Source of the DNA: Rachycentron canadum
Taxonomy: Eukaryota > Chordata > Actinopteri > Carangiformes > Rachycentridae
Direction: 5' to 3'
Assembly: GCA_038496675.1 (NCBI GenBank)
Contig: CM076668.1
Coordinates: 2,499,971 to 2,563,970 of the forward strand
DNA: 64,000 nucleotides
Both the position numbers and the translations under genes were made by a program. The notes beneath the pieces were generated by a model. It was not told where the DNA came from, did no database searches, and saw nothing but the letters and a program-made list of their open reading frames with translations. Below, one piece after another: positions 12,101 through 23,900 of this stretch (its first letter is position 1; every line of letters begins with the position of its first letter).

Positions 12101-12477
12101 ATGTCTGATATGTGATCTTTAGCATATTGTGAAGTTCTGCCCCCATGTGGCAAAAACCACTTTAAGCTCGAGTATCTTATCAAACAATAATTAAAAGAAA
12201 AAAGACTGAGAATGAGAATGAATTCAGTCCCAGCTCTTCGCACCTGATGTTTAGGTTTAGTTACTTTATGCTACAGTCACATTTTGGTGGGTAATAAAGT
12301 TGAGTTTCCAGTCCCAGTTAGAGGGACTTTATGACATGAATACTGGTCTTTGTCATTACGATTCTACACTGTGGTAGATTAAAAATTGACCAATTGAACC
12401 AGTTTTCTTTTTGTCTCTCAGAAGTTGCCTCAATCTCAGGAAGCGTTGATGATGTCATAGACGACGAGCTGCTCTGA
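3123..12477 (+). CDS. tdrkh: Tudor and KH domain-containing protein (piRNA-pathway scaffold)
   Basis: Twelve coding exons: 3123-3297, 3392-3483, 4441-4639, 5211-5350, 5431-5773, 5862-6049, 6109-6284, 7901-7965, 8137-8288, 8374-8484, 11285-11339, 12422-12477. They sum to 1752 nt, in frame throughout, giving 583 aa (human TDRKH is 561). Domains: an N-terminal membrane anchor (about 32-52, GLSVGATVGYIVYRH); KH1 (about 68-140), which lacks a GXXG loop; KH2 (about 148-210) with GRGG at 156-159; an acidic linker (EEEEDDEEEEE); and an extended Tudor domain (about 317-500) with LEVYVSASENPNHFWIQ and LYYVDFGDNG. The family anchors to mitochondria and uses its Tudor domain to bind methyl-arginine PIWI proteins, supporting piRNA 3'-end trimming. 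The exon 6 end is the least certain junction: I chose GTAAGA at 6050; GTCAGT at 6029 also keeps frame. Identity is firm. Confidence 0.96.
3484..4440 (+). other. tdrkh intron 2
   Basis: The intron has a GTGAGT donor and a TTTCAG acceptor. The interior is AT-rich with no repeat or gene that I recognise. Confidence 0.8.
4640..5210 (+). other. tdrkh intron 3
   Basis: The intron has a GTAACC donor and a TGCAG acceptor and splits a glycine codon of the KH2 GXXG loop. Nothing else is recognised inside it. Confidence 0.8.
6560..6985 (-). repeat. Dispersed repeat, copy 1 (inverted relative to 58150-58400)
   Basis: The reverse complement of about 6700-6920 matches 58150-58380 closely over more than 200 bp, including a shared core CCATCAGGGGGCGACTCCAC. 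The copy lies in tdrkh intron 7 (6285-7900). The class of element is not recognised; no coding capacity is seen. Confidence 0.7.
8630..8722 (+). repeat. LINE/SINE-type 3' tail with (TTGA)n
   Basis: The stretch reads GTGAAGTGCCTTAAAG, then GCGCTATATGAATAATAA, and ends in a degenerate TTGA microsatellite. This matches the general form of the 3' tails of fish L2/CR1-like LINEs and the SINEs that borrow them. It is 5'-truncated and lies in tdrkh intron 10. Confidence 0.55.
9180..9445 (+). repeat. Dispersed repeat of unknown class, copy 1
   Basis: It shares long blocks with the reverse complement of about 16290-16600, for example GTTTACATCAATGC, then GGTCTGAATG(G/C)TGATTGTAG, TTTCCATTGC and TTTTGACCAGTGG in the same order. 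No ORF is seen. The family is not identified. Confidence 0.6.
11340..12421 (+). other. tdrkh intron 11
   Basis: It has a GTGAGT donor and a TCTCAG acceptor. No repeat or gene was recognised inside. Confidence 0.75.
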
Positions 12478-13265
12478 GACCAAAGACGTACAGAAATATC
12501 AAGGTATTGTTTCTTGTTTTTATGACGAAATCAAGTTGAACATTCTGGATTTATGTATACATGTATGCATGTCTGTAAATATGATGACCTCACACCTTTT
12601 TACTCCTCCAGCACTGACCGTCCATTCCTCAGCATCAGCTGTAATGAGATGAAGGGGATGTTTCCCTGTCTGACCCAACTTGGCTGCATAATTCCAAATT
12701 GTGAAGCCTTACCTACCTGACAACTGTGCAGCAGTTCTTCCAGCCATATTCACTTTATCATTGTGACTTCAGTACACAATGAGTTCTTTGTTTTGCTTTT
12801 ATGCTGTTCTGCATCAAATTCAGCTTTGCTTAAATGTGTCATTACTATATTTTGTGCTCAGGAAATGGAGAGAGGAACAAAAGTGAGAATGCCAGTATTG
12901 TTAGTGGAGAGCACTGTGTCAGTGGAACCAGAGGGCAGCTGTTTTCTGGCAGTGATATCCATTTTTTTCTCTACTTGTTTGCATAATAAGATTTAATGAC
13001 CTATATATTAGAGTTTGAGTTATTACATTTGGAAATGACACTGTACAGTATTATTATTGTGGTCCTCGGATTGTGTTCAATATGAAAATGTGGCATCTAC
13101 TGTATTATTAGGTAAGAACAGAAGAAAGTATTAGTTTGTCTTCAGAGATATATATAAAGGATTTATTTTATGTCACGAAAATTGTCTGTGTTTTACTTTG
13201 AAATGCTGTTTGTCCTATAAATGTACTGATAGGTGTGAAATTAAAGGAAAAACCTGAAGAATGAG
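12478..13265 (+). other. tdrkh: tdrkh 3' UTR (inferred)
   Basis: This is the region after the TGA stop at 12475-12477. A small intron within it is possible (GT near 12504, AG near 12612). The first good poly(A) signal is ATTAAA at 13240-13245, which I take as the likely transcript end. Confidence 0.55.
13240..13245 (+). terminator. Candidate poly(A) signal of tdrkh
   Basis: ATTAAA, the commonest variant of AATAAA, lies about 760 nt after the tdrkh stop codon and upstream of the l3mbtl2 promoter region. Confidence 0.5.
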
Positions 13266-13359
13266 TGGAGAAAGCTGGGTGATAACATGGCCTGAGGGGT
13301 CACTGATGGTGTGATGAGTATGGAAATGATGTGAATCGTGTGTTACGACCTTTGCAGCC

Positions 13360-13450
13360 GCCAGATCTCAGCTCAAATGAACATCTATGGGAGATTTAAG
13401 GCCCACACCTCTCTCCAGCACCCCCATCAAAACACCAAATGAGGGAAGAA
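13360..13450 (+). repeat. Transposon-derived fragment shared with about 43966-44050
   Basis: It contains ATGGGAGATT and CCCCATCAAAACACCAAATGA, both also found in slightly diverged form at about 43966-44050. A weak translation resembling the EHLWEI region of Tc1-type transposase ends is visible, so this is probably a decayed DNA-transposon end. Confidence 0.4.
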
Positions 13451-13859
13451 CGGTCTCCATCTCTGCAGTAGAGCTCAGAGCCTTGTGCCCAGGTGCACTA
13501 AAGCTGCCCTGGGGCCTTGTGGGGACCCAAAACCTGAATAAGACAATTTGTTATCGTTTTTCCTTTAAATTGTTGTACTTGTATGTTTTTTTAAAAAAGG
13601 GTAATACGTAATACGTTTTTAAAAAAATAAAAATTCCCTCGACTCTGTCGATCCTTTGAATAAATGTGAATTGCTCTAGATCTATGCGTTTAAACAAGAT
13701 GTATTTAATGCCGCAACAAGTGATTCAAACACCGAGTTCTACAACGCAAATTCCCTACGGTATATCGGTGTTGGTTTGACACAAGAAGTGCTGTTAAAAA
13801 AAAAAAAAAAAAAGTTTCATTATTTTCTATTTTTCACTTGAAACAAGGGGCCATTCATT

Positions 13860-14107
13860 CATTCCCACAGCGGAGTCCACTGTTTTGTTTCTGTATCGGT
13901 GGTGACCTCCATTCCGGATTGACCAATCACATGAATGTAGGTTACGCTCGCACATGCGCAGAGGCAGCAGAGTAATTTGTTGATACCCTGCTTTGGTAGT
14001 ATTCATTTTAGTCGTTGCTATTTTAAAGCCAAATTTATCCTCGGCGTATGGGTCTTTATTCGCATTGGTAGCACAGTAAACTAGAACGTCATCTATATGA
14101 GGGGCTG
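13860..14107 (+). promoter_or_regulatory. l3mbtl2: l3mbtl2 promoter / 5' UTR region
   Basis: This is the stretch directly upstream of the first coding exon. It is richer in CpG than its surroundings and contains an NRF1-like half site (CACATGCGCAG near 13952). No TATA box is seen. It is inferred from position. Confidence 0.4.
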
Positions 14108-17100
14108 ATGGAAGACACAAGGGATTTGGTGAGTGAATTTCAATCATTTTCGGGCCGCGAGCCTCCCGATTACAGAGGATTTGCTTAGGCTAGCGCTCCT
14201 CCTTTGTTGTTATCAGTTTATCGTAGCTGGCTAGTGGTGCAGCCAGCGTTAAATATGAGGAAGTGCTCCAAAAACGCTACAAATGAAACACCCCCACCCC
14301 CATTTTATCTATATACGTGTAGTTATTAGTATGCACTGCTAATGTAAAATGTGGTGCGCTTTTCTGAATAAGAACTGGAAAAACAGGTTCCGCTAGCTAG
14401 CTGTGCTAACGCTAACTAGCACTAGGAGCTATTTCTAATAAGGCCGCCCCGTATTTTAGCCCGTATATTAGTTAGCTTGCCTGTTTTGCACATCTTAAAT
14501 TTCGCCAAGGGTGTTTTTGCGGGCCGGTACGCTGCTTTGTTTTTTCCTTTCAGCGTTCTTGCTCGCTGAACAATAAACGTTAGCGCAGGCAGTTCGGATG
14601 TCACCTGTGATGCTGGAAGGAGGAAGTAAACAGGCTGTGACAACACTAGCTGTTGGAGCCCTGCTCCTGGTCCCGTACAGCTGCTCCTGCTCGCGGCAGT
14701 AGTGACATTTATCTTTTGGCTTTTGCTAACACGTTTTTGCTCAGTCATTTCTCATTGGCTTCCACGGGCGGATTTCAAAGTAGGTGACAGTTTAAAGCGA
14801 CTATAAAATGTTGTCTAGTAACCAGGAATGTGCAATTCAGTGAGAGTTGCACACTTAAGTAAAACAAAAGGCACAGCGTTGTAATCTCCATCTGAAACAC
14901 TTGCTTCTTAATTGATTAAACTGATTAACTTTGATTTGTGATAATAGTTTAAGTGATTTTTGAAGGGTAAAGTCTGGCTCCTCAAAATGCAAAATTATGT
15001 TGTTTTTTTTTTTTTTCTTCTGCGAGATTAAACTGAACATCGATGCGCTTTTCTAGATATTATCATGACCCCTAGGAAACTAACATTTTCTCTGTGTTCT
15101 CATGTTTTATAGACCTCAGATAATGATAATTAACATCAGTTGTTAAGGAAGAAAATTGTTAGTTGCAGCATTAAGAACATTTCATAAATTCTGGTGTCTT
15201 TTGCCACAATTTCAACGGTGAAGGCTGAACGCACCCCACGTTCAGAGCGTAAGCGGAGAGACTCGTTCGGGATGTTTGATGGCTACGACAGCTGCAGCGA
15301 GGAGTCCACCAGCAGCTCCAGTTCAGAGGATAGTGAGGATGAGGTGGTGCCCTCCATCCCCGCCAGCCTGCCCATCATCAAGAACAATGGTCAGGTCTAC
15401 ACCTACCCCGACGGCAAGGCTGGAATGGGTCAGTGCATGGAAATATGTTTGGAATTTATTGTTTGTGTGGATCCAATAAACGTAAAAGACAAAAGGATTT
15501 GCCAGAATGCTGTAGTGTGATGGTTTTAACGGATCTTGCGTGTGTTTTGTGGACTCTCCTTCATAGCCACCTGTGAGATGTGTGGGATGGTCGGAGTACG
15601 AGATGCTTTTTACTCCAAAACCAAGCGCTTCTGCAGCGTTTCCTGTTCTAGGAGTTATTCCTCAAATTCCAAAAAAGCTAGCATCTTGGCAAGACTCCAG
15701 GTAAATGCATTATAATTCTAATATAACACATTTACTTAAGTTGAAAATATAATTTCACAAATATTGATTTGTGCTTAAATTTTGAAAGGGCAAGCCCCCA
15801 ACGAAAAAGGCTAAAGTCTTACAGAAACAACCTCTCATGGCAAAATTGGCAGCTTACGCCCAGTACCAAGCAAGTCAACAGAACCAGGCGAAATCAAAAG
15901 CCGGTATGTTATCAAAGAGCAGTCGTGGTTGATGGGGTAACAGTGCTGCGATGTTGAGATACACTCCGGCTTTGCACTCTTACACTCTCATTCTTGTTTC
16001 TGTCAGTGGTCCCTGCAGAGAGCTTCGACTGGGGTCGGTATATCTGTAGCAATAACACAGTCGGAGCGCCAGTCAGCTGTTTCAAGCACGTGAGTAAAAG
16101 CTCAAGCAGATCAGAACCTCATGATGTTGCTGCTTTCTTAGCTATATAACTTAATCCCTCTGTTCTTCAGGCCCCCATGGGGACATGCTGGGGAGACATA
16201 GAAGAAGGGGTTAGGATTGAAGTGCTCAACTCTGATACCAACCTCTCCACTAAGGTGTACTGGATCGCAGAAATCATTAAGCTAGCAGGTGAGACGACAG
16301 CCTCCACTGGTCAAAAAACCTGCTAAGACTCACTAACATCTGGCTTTGGCAATGGAAATGACTACAATCAGCATTCAGACCCATGACTTTTGACAGGGAT
16401 ATTTATTGGCTCAGAGTCCAATTGGCATTGATGTAAACACCAGGGTGAACATGCGAATTTTCACCACTGTTCCTGCTGTGACGTCGCTCTTCCTGCGATG
16501 AGGACATCGCTCCCCACAGTCGTGCGAGTCCTCAGTCCAAACAGCTTTTATTAGAGGGTTTACCTGTGTTTAAAAACCCCAGGTATATCCCCTAACACCT
16601 CCAACTTTTTTTTTTAAGTTGAGCAGCTGATTTGATCGAAATTACCATCACAATAGTAGAGTTATAGAGTTTCAATCCAATGATCTTTGTTCTATCCTAA
16701 AATTGTGCTGTTTTTTGTTACTGAGCGCTCTCTGTGTAAATTGGGTGTATTTGTGTGTGAGAAAGAGTGCGTATGTCTCCTTTCATTACTCTGTGAAGCA
16801 CTTTGTGTTACACTGTATGAAAAGTGCTACACAAAGACTTGATTGTTGGAGTGTGTGAAGCTTCTATGGTACTGAAGTCTTTTTATGTAAAGGTCTTAGC
16901 TTTTAAAAAATTGCAAAATGTTAACAATTACACAAAAAGGTATAAATGTGTAGTGTTGTCTGTATTTTATGCCACTGACAAAATCTCCACTCAAGGACCC
17001 CCTCTTTGCTTGTCCTGGAGCTTTCTGCCATGTATTCGTCATCTGCAGATGTTATTGCCAGGAACTTCATGTTCGTCAGCCTAAAGGTTCATTCACATGA

Positions 17101-20100
17101 CACCAACAGTTCCAGGACCTGATGTGTTGTGAAAGTCTAGAAGAGGTTGGTCAGTGTTTCCAGTTTCAGGAAGTGAAACTCACCAGTGTCTCATATTGTC
17201 CTGCAGGGTTCAAGGCTCTCCTGCGGTATGAGGGTTTTGACAACGACACCAGTAAGGACTTCTGGTGTAATCTCTGTATCCCTGAGGTACACCCAGTGGG
17301 ATGGTGCGCTTCGAGTGGCAAACCCCTCGTACCTCCCAAAAGTGAGCATTTCACTGTAACTCTTTGACAGCCTTGTTCTCTTGTTGCTGGGTAGTTCTGT
17401 GGTAACTGTTGTGGTTATTTGTGCGCTCTCTCTTGCAGGCATACAGCATAAATATTCTAACTGGAAAGCCTTTCTCGTAAAGCGTCTCACTGGAGCTAAA
17501 ACACTGCCACCTGACTTTAATGCCAAGGTGAGACACTTCACTACCTAAGTTTATTTTTGTTGCTGTGACTCTCCCATCAAAAGCAACAACAATAATCCAC
17601 ATGTCATTTTTCACTGTAGGTACATGAGAACTTGCAGTTCCCCTTTAAGAAGCTGATGCGGGTAGAGGTGGTGGATAAGAACTACCTGTGCCGGACACGG
17701 GTGGCGCTGGTGGAGCAGGTGATCGGGGGTCGCCTCAGGCTGGTCTATGAGGAGAGCCAGGACGGGTCAGATGACTTCTGGTGCCACATGTTCAGCCCCC
17801 TCATCCATAATATAGGCTGGTCGCGAAGCATCGGACACCGCTTCAAACGATCTGGTAAGGGCCCCAGGAGAAAGCTTCAGGTATCCAATGTTGGAGTCCA
17901 GACGACGAGTGGTTGGACAGTTACACATTTTTTGTGCTCCAGACTCTCTTTAGCACATCTTTGAGTAGATTTCCATCAGTTCCACAACAGTTTTCATCAA
18001 CATCCTCAGTTTTGCACATTGACCAAACACAGTCCAGTCATTGTCCAGGTCTCGAGTCTTGTTATTTACACAGTGCTCAAAGGTTGAGGATTCAAACGCA
18101 ACACTTCACATTAGACATGGGACGATATGAAGATGTCACGTTGGGATTATCTTGAGCCAAAATAAACACAATTCACAATATTATTGCGATAATCATGAAA
18201 AACTGTTTTAAACAAACTGAAATCACTTAAACTTACATCTTGGCAGGAAACAAATACTTTTATTGCCTCACAGATTGGATCAATTTTTTTTTTTAGCGAA
18301 AAACAATCAAACAATCTTAAATGAGGTCGTTATAAATGGTCAGGTCCCCCCGTAGAAATAAAGGAAAAGAAAGAAAAGTAGCAGCACTGATTCTGTCCTT
18401 TCTCACACAATGTTTCCTGTATTTTTCACTTACTGAATTTGTCCTTTAACAAAAATAAACCAACCAGTCAAACCGAACTACAGTCCTGCAGGCTTGTGGC
18501 AGAGATGTTATAAACCGAGCTCGACGCCTTCAAGTCACGATGGAGCTTCACCTCAATCATCTGTCAAAGTCTTTAACCCACAGACGTCACCAGGGGCTTC
18601 GTATCTTCCAGCTGATGCTCTGATGCTCTCCCAGGCCTTTACTGCTGCAGAATAAGAGGCGCTGCTGCTGCGGAGCTCCTGAACATATATATTCAAATCC
18701 TGCTCATTGATGAAATGTTGTTTTGACACATTCAGCCTGTTTCTTGCGCCAGCAGTGAAATCATCAGTAAATCCCAGCTTCACTTGCCGCCGTAACACCG
18801 CCACCACTGTGTCTGACTGATGATGTGGTTAATTATGGATAATGAGCTGCTCCCTTTTCTTCCCTCTGTCCATCACCTTGAAAGAGGTTTATTTTGTGTC
18901 ATCACTTCATAGACCACTACCAGCTTCTTTTTGTATGTTTTTCCAAACAACAGTCTGATCTTTCCAGAGCTTTTACTTCACAAAATGTTCTCTTGATCTT
19001 TCTTTACTTGCTCTGCAGTCATCTGGTTTTTCTCCAGCATACAAATGATTTTCCACTCATCCACAAGTCTTTGCCATTTGCTTTTCTTCTTTGCAACTGC
19101 TTTTTTTTTTTTTTTTTTTTTAAAGTATCCAACAATCTTCTCTATAGCTGTTTGCTCTCCTCATACTGACACACCTACTCACACCTTTTATTTAAGTGGA
19201 CATAGATAATTTAAACAAATCACAAATGGATCCATGGAGGATGCAGCTTATCTTTAGTACGTGTTCATGTTCATATTTTGACAAGATAAAAATATAATGT
19301 AAATATAATATCACCAGACTCAGTATTAAATATTCTTTAAATATTCTAAAAATATTCTGTTATTCTCCCATAAAGTTGTAGGACTCCTTTTAAAAAATGG
19401 TTGGTGTTTAAAATGAGTTAAGTGTTTCTTAAAATATCACATCTGATGATTTGAGTGCTCTGGTTATCCACTAATGCTGTTACTTGAAAGTGCGTCTGTC
19501 ACAGATAAACTGGGGAAACCATTTTGAGTTAATCCTCCAGGTCACTTAATGATTGCTAGAGCTAAATCCAGATGTTAGATGTGGTGACCGAACTCGATGA
19601 AATGTTTCTGCATCTGTTAATGAAAGTGACTTTATGCTCTGAGAGAAGCGGTCACTCTTTTCCTTATCAATCAATGTACCCCGGAGCCTTTTGTTGTGTA
19701 TATTACTGAAACACGTCATTTTTGATGTCAATTTTTCAGATATTACAAAGAAAATTGAGGGGCAAGTTGATGCTCCTGCTCAGCTCTTCCAGAAGGTAAT
19801 ACATGATTATGTTTAATACTTCCTACAGCTGTGGTTTGAACTGACAGGGCAGTGTTTTCGTTGGAGATCTGCTGCTCGTTCCGTCTCATCCTCAGGTTCA
19901 AGATGCAGAGGCAAATAAAAGTTTTAAAAGACCTGAATCGTAAAAGCAAATTAAAACCCTTTTTTATGGCGAAATTTTGATCTTTACTGAATTCTTGATG
20001 TTGAAAATACAGCTGAATTTAGGTTGTAGTCCTGAGATCTAATGTTTCATTCATACTTAACCAGCCTCATCTTGTTATTTTTAGTAAACTTTTATTCGAC

Positions 20101-20952
20101 TAAAACTTTAATCTGATCTCGGTCAAACATTTTGCTGTGGTTATAGTTCACATGAAAGCATTTTGTGAGCATTTTATTTTGTTTTATTCGAGACGATGCA
20201 CAAGCGTTTTAGTTGGCCACTGCTTTCAAACCAGATTTCTTTCAACTGCTCTGTGGTTGAGCCACAAAGTTTGTTTGATTGAGAGTGCAGCCCTTGAGAG
20301 AGGGCATCCAGTCAGCTGTAATCATTTAAGCAACACATTCAGACATGAAAGAGTGTAAATAAAGAAGTGTAGAAACAAACTCAGGGCAGTCTGATTTTAG
20401 CAAACTAACTCAGTCACAGCTATAATCTGAAGTTAGAGCCAGGGAAAAAGAAAAAAAGCTTCCATCGTGGCCTGAGAGGAAATAATACGGTGCACATTAA
20501 GTAGTCAGTATTGTTGTCATGTCATAATTCGATACTTAGTAGCTTTTAAGATGCAGGTGTCTTACCGCTGTTATTTGCCTCTGTGCTCAGTTTTAGATGG
20601 CGTGTTGACTTTTTCCACTGGATATCTTATTTCTTCATTTAATCTGGCACCTTCATTAGCTGTTGTCTGTTTGAGTGTGTGTTTTTTGTTTTGTATTAAT
20701 TTCTTTATTGAAGAAGGTTAAACAGGCATTTTCAATGTATTTACATTTGCTTGTTTTCGGCTTTGTTACATGTCGGGTTGGTACAACACATAACAACGGG
20801 AGTGTGATTGTAGCACAGCTCCTCTTTTTCTTTTCTTATGATATGTAAATTATATATATAACAGAACTCCATTTCTAACTATACACTGCAGTGCACATAT
20901 TAACCAGTTTTTCTTTACTCAGGCAAAAGTAAGAATAAGTTACAAAGTGCTG

Positions 20953-20986
<34 letters not shown>

Positions 20987-23900
20987 GCCACCTTGACTAG
21001 CAGACAACGTAATAAAGATGTGAAAGTTTGGAGGTGAATAAGCTACAGTCTTGGGGGCCACCTAATATTGCAGTTAAAGGGCAGACTTTAATTTTCATCT
21101 TTAATATTTCAGCCATAGTCTCAAAATACCCTAAGAACAAGAGAAAAACCTTAGTTACATTGAGATTGATGGCACCTGTCACACCTGTCCTCCACTCCAG
21201 GAAATACGAGATAAGATAGGAAGAAGAAGATTAGAGCGCTTTAGAAAAATGAATAAATTATGAATTATGTGTGTTTTTATACTGTGGGAAGGTCGGTTGC
21301 TTTCTACCCACAGGTACATTTGATTTGCATTAATAAGAGCCATAAGTCCTGCACATACATATTCAACACACAACACAGATACAAAAGAACGGACAGAAAT
21401 ATACATACACATAAAACAAAATAAGTAAATAAATTAAACATTGCTTCTGTGCAGTGTAGCTACAGCTTGTTCATCTGAGTGATGGCTGCTGGAACACAAC
21501 TCTTTTTATTCCGTTTGGTTCTTCACTTTGGGACCAAGAACCTTTTTTCCAGAAGAAGAAGAAGAGACTGAAATTCACTGTTCAAAGGATTTGCCTTTTT
21601 CACAGTGACCTCATTGACATTTCTAAACACGTGAGAACTTTGACGTCTTGTTTGATGGATCTATATTATTGCAAAGAATAATCCTCCATTTGTTACTTTT
21701 TCTTTTTTCTGTCTGTCTGCATGTGTATGTCAGGTGAAAGACGTGGACCAGAGTGGGGACTGGTTCAGAGACGGGATGAAGTTAGAAGCCATTGACCCCC
21801 TCAACCTCTCAGCTATATGTGTAGCCACTGTAAGAAAGGTTAGTGTGGGTCCTCGCTTCACATCACTGTCACTGGCTGCTTTTCAGGGAAAGCAAACTTT
21901 TCTCTCAGCTGCTCCAGACTAACCCCAGCTGTTCTGTGTTGCTCAGGTGTTGGCAGATGGGTACCTCATGATCGGGATTGACGGTTCAGAGGCAGTGGAC
22001 GGATCAGACTGGTTCTGCTACCACGGCACCTCCCCCTCCATCTTTCCTGTCGGATTCTGTGAAATCAACAACATTGAACTCACGCCCCCTAGAGGTACAG
22101 CACTCATCTTTGAGTCCCTCACAAATGTAAATAGGCATTTGGTCCCATTGAGAGAACAGCAGAGCCTCTGTGCTCTGTTGAATACTATTCATTTCCAGGC
22201 CACGTTGTTGGTTAGAAGTCGTTTATCCTCTTCTTGTATATGCTTTGTTAATTTTCTGGACTCGGTGCTGACTTTGTTCTTCAGGGTACACAAAACTACC
22301 ATTTAAATGGTTTGACTACCTCAGAGAAATGGGATCAATAGCAGCTCCTGTCAAGCTATTTAACAAGGTAGGTTTTGTTATGGTTTCTCCCACATACCTG
22401 TGATCTAAGTCCAATGGGATTCAGAACTTTTCAATGCTTCGAATATGTGTTTTGTCATTCCCTCTGTTGCCCTGTATCTTTAGGAGGTTCCCAATCATGG
22501 TTTCCGAATAGGCATGAAGCTAGAGGCCGTTGACCTGATGGAGCCACGGCTGGTGTGTGTTGCCACGGTGACGAGGATTGTGCACCGGCTACTGAGGATC
22601 CACTTTGACGGCTGGGAGGACGAGTACGACCAGTGGGTGGACTGCGAGTCGCCTGACCTCTACCCTGTGGGCTGGTGTCAGCTGACGGGCTACCAGCTCC
22701 AGCCCCCTGCTGCACAGAGTAAGACCATGATTTCAACTCCACAACCACCGAGGCCTTATGCGTCACTGATCCTGATCCTGATTCAGGAGGCTCAAATGTC
22801 TGCTTTGCAAATAAGATCTGCCATCATCTAAATGACAGATCGCCTCTGTGGTTGAATGCAGGTGCTTTCACACCTAACCTGATTGGTTTGGCTAAAAGAA
22901 TCTCAGGTGAATTTGCGCGGTCAGTGTGGTTCAGTGTGGCTCTGGTGAAAGCTGTCAGTCAAACCCTGGTGTGGACCAAACAACCTGACTGAGGCCACTT
23001 AAAAAGGAGGATCTCCGTCAGCTGCCAATCGACTCTGGTGGAGGTTGTTTGTGGTGTGAAAACAAATGCACCATGAACGGTAGATATATGGTAGATATAA
23101 GATCTTTTTTTTTTTTTTTTAATCAAATCAAAACTACCATTAAAATCCATTTGCTGGTAATAAACTTTGATATTTATTAGTGGTCTGTAGTCTGTGGATC
23201 TTTATCTGAGCCAATCAGGACACATTTTAATGGATCGGCGTCGTCTAAAGTCAGGCAGATCAGATGTTGATCCAGTGTTGCATCCCAGCTTTGAACCAGG
23301 GTCTTCAGTATTTGATTGAATTAGCTTGTGAAAAATTGGGTAAGCCAAGTGAAGCAGGCCAAACCAGTTATTTCAATGTCCCAGATGCATATTTACCTTT
23401 GTAATCAATGTCTTTTGCATTAGATCAGACCTGGCAGATATTAGAGACTCAGATTGGGAGCAGAGCCATAAAAATGTATCCACCGCTATACACCGATCAA
23501 GGACCAAACTGTGATGTGTAGATGACTGGGTCAGAGCATCTCCAACACTCTGGAAAACCTCTGGACCACAGACAGGGTCGTGGGCAGCCCGCTCAGGGTG
23601 TCCATGCTGACCCCTGTCCACCACTAAAGCTCCTACAATGGACACAGGAGCATCAGAACTGGACCATGGAGCAATGAAGAAGGTGGTCTGGTCTGAGGGA
23701 TCAGGTTTTCTTTACATCATGTGGATGGTCGAGTGTGTGTGTGTCTCTTACCTGGGGAAGACATGGCACTAGGATGCATTATGGAAATATAGCTGGTGGA
23801 GGCAGTGTGATGCTGTGGTCAATGTCCTGCTGGGAAACCTCGGGTCCATTCATGTGGATGTTCCTTTGACTCGTCCCACCTCCCTAAACATGGTTCAGAC

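Noticed and set aside
16440..16600. Solo LTR on the minus strand (TGTTAGGGG start, AATAAA inside)
   Set aside because: The homologous copy at 9180-9445 lacks the LTR-like end, and no CA end or 4-6 bp duplication was found. Listed as an unclassified repeat instead.
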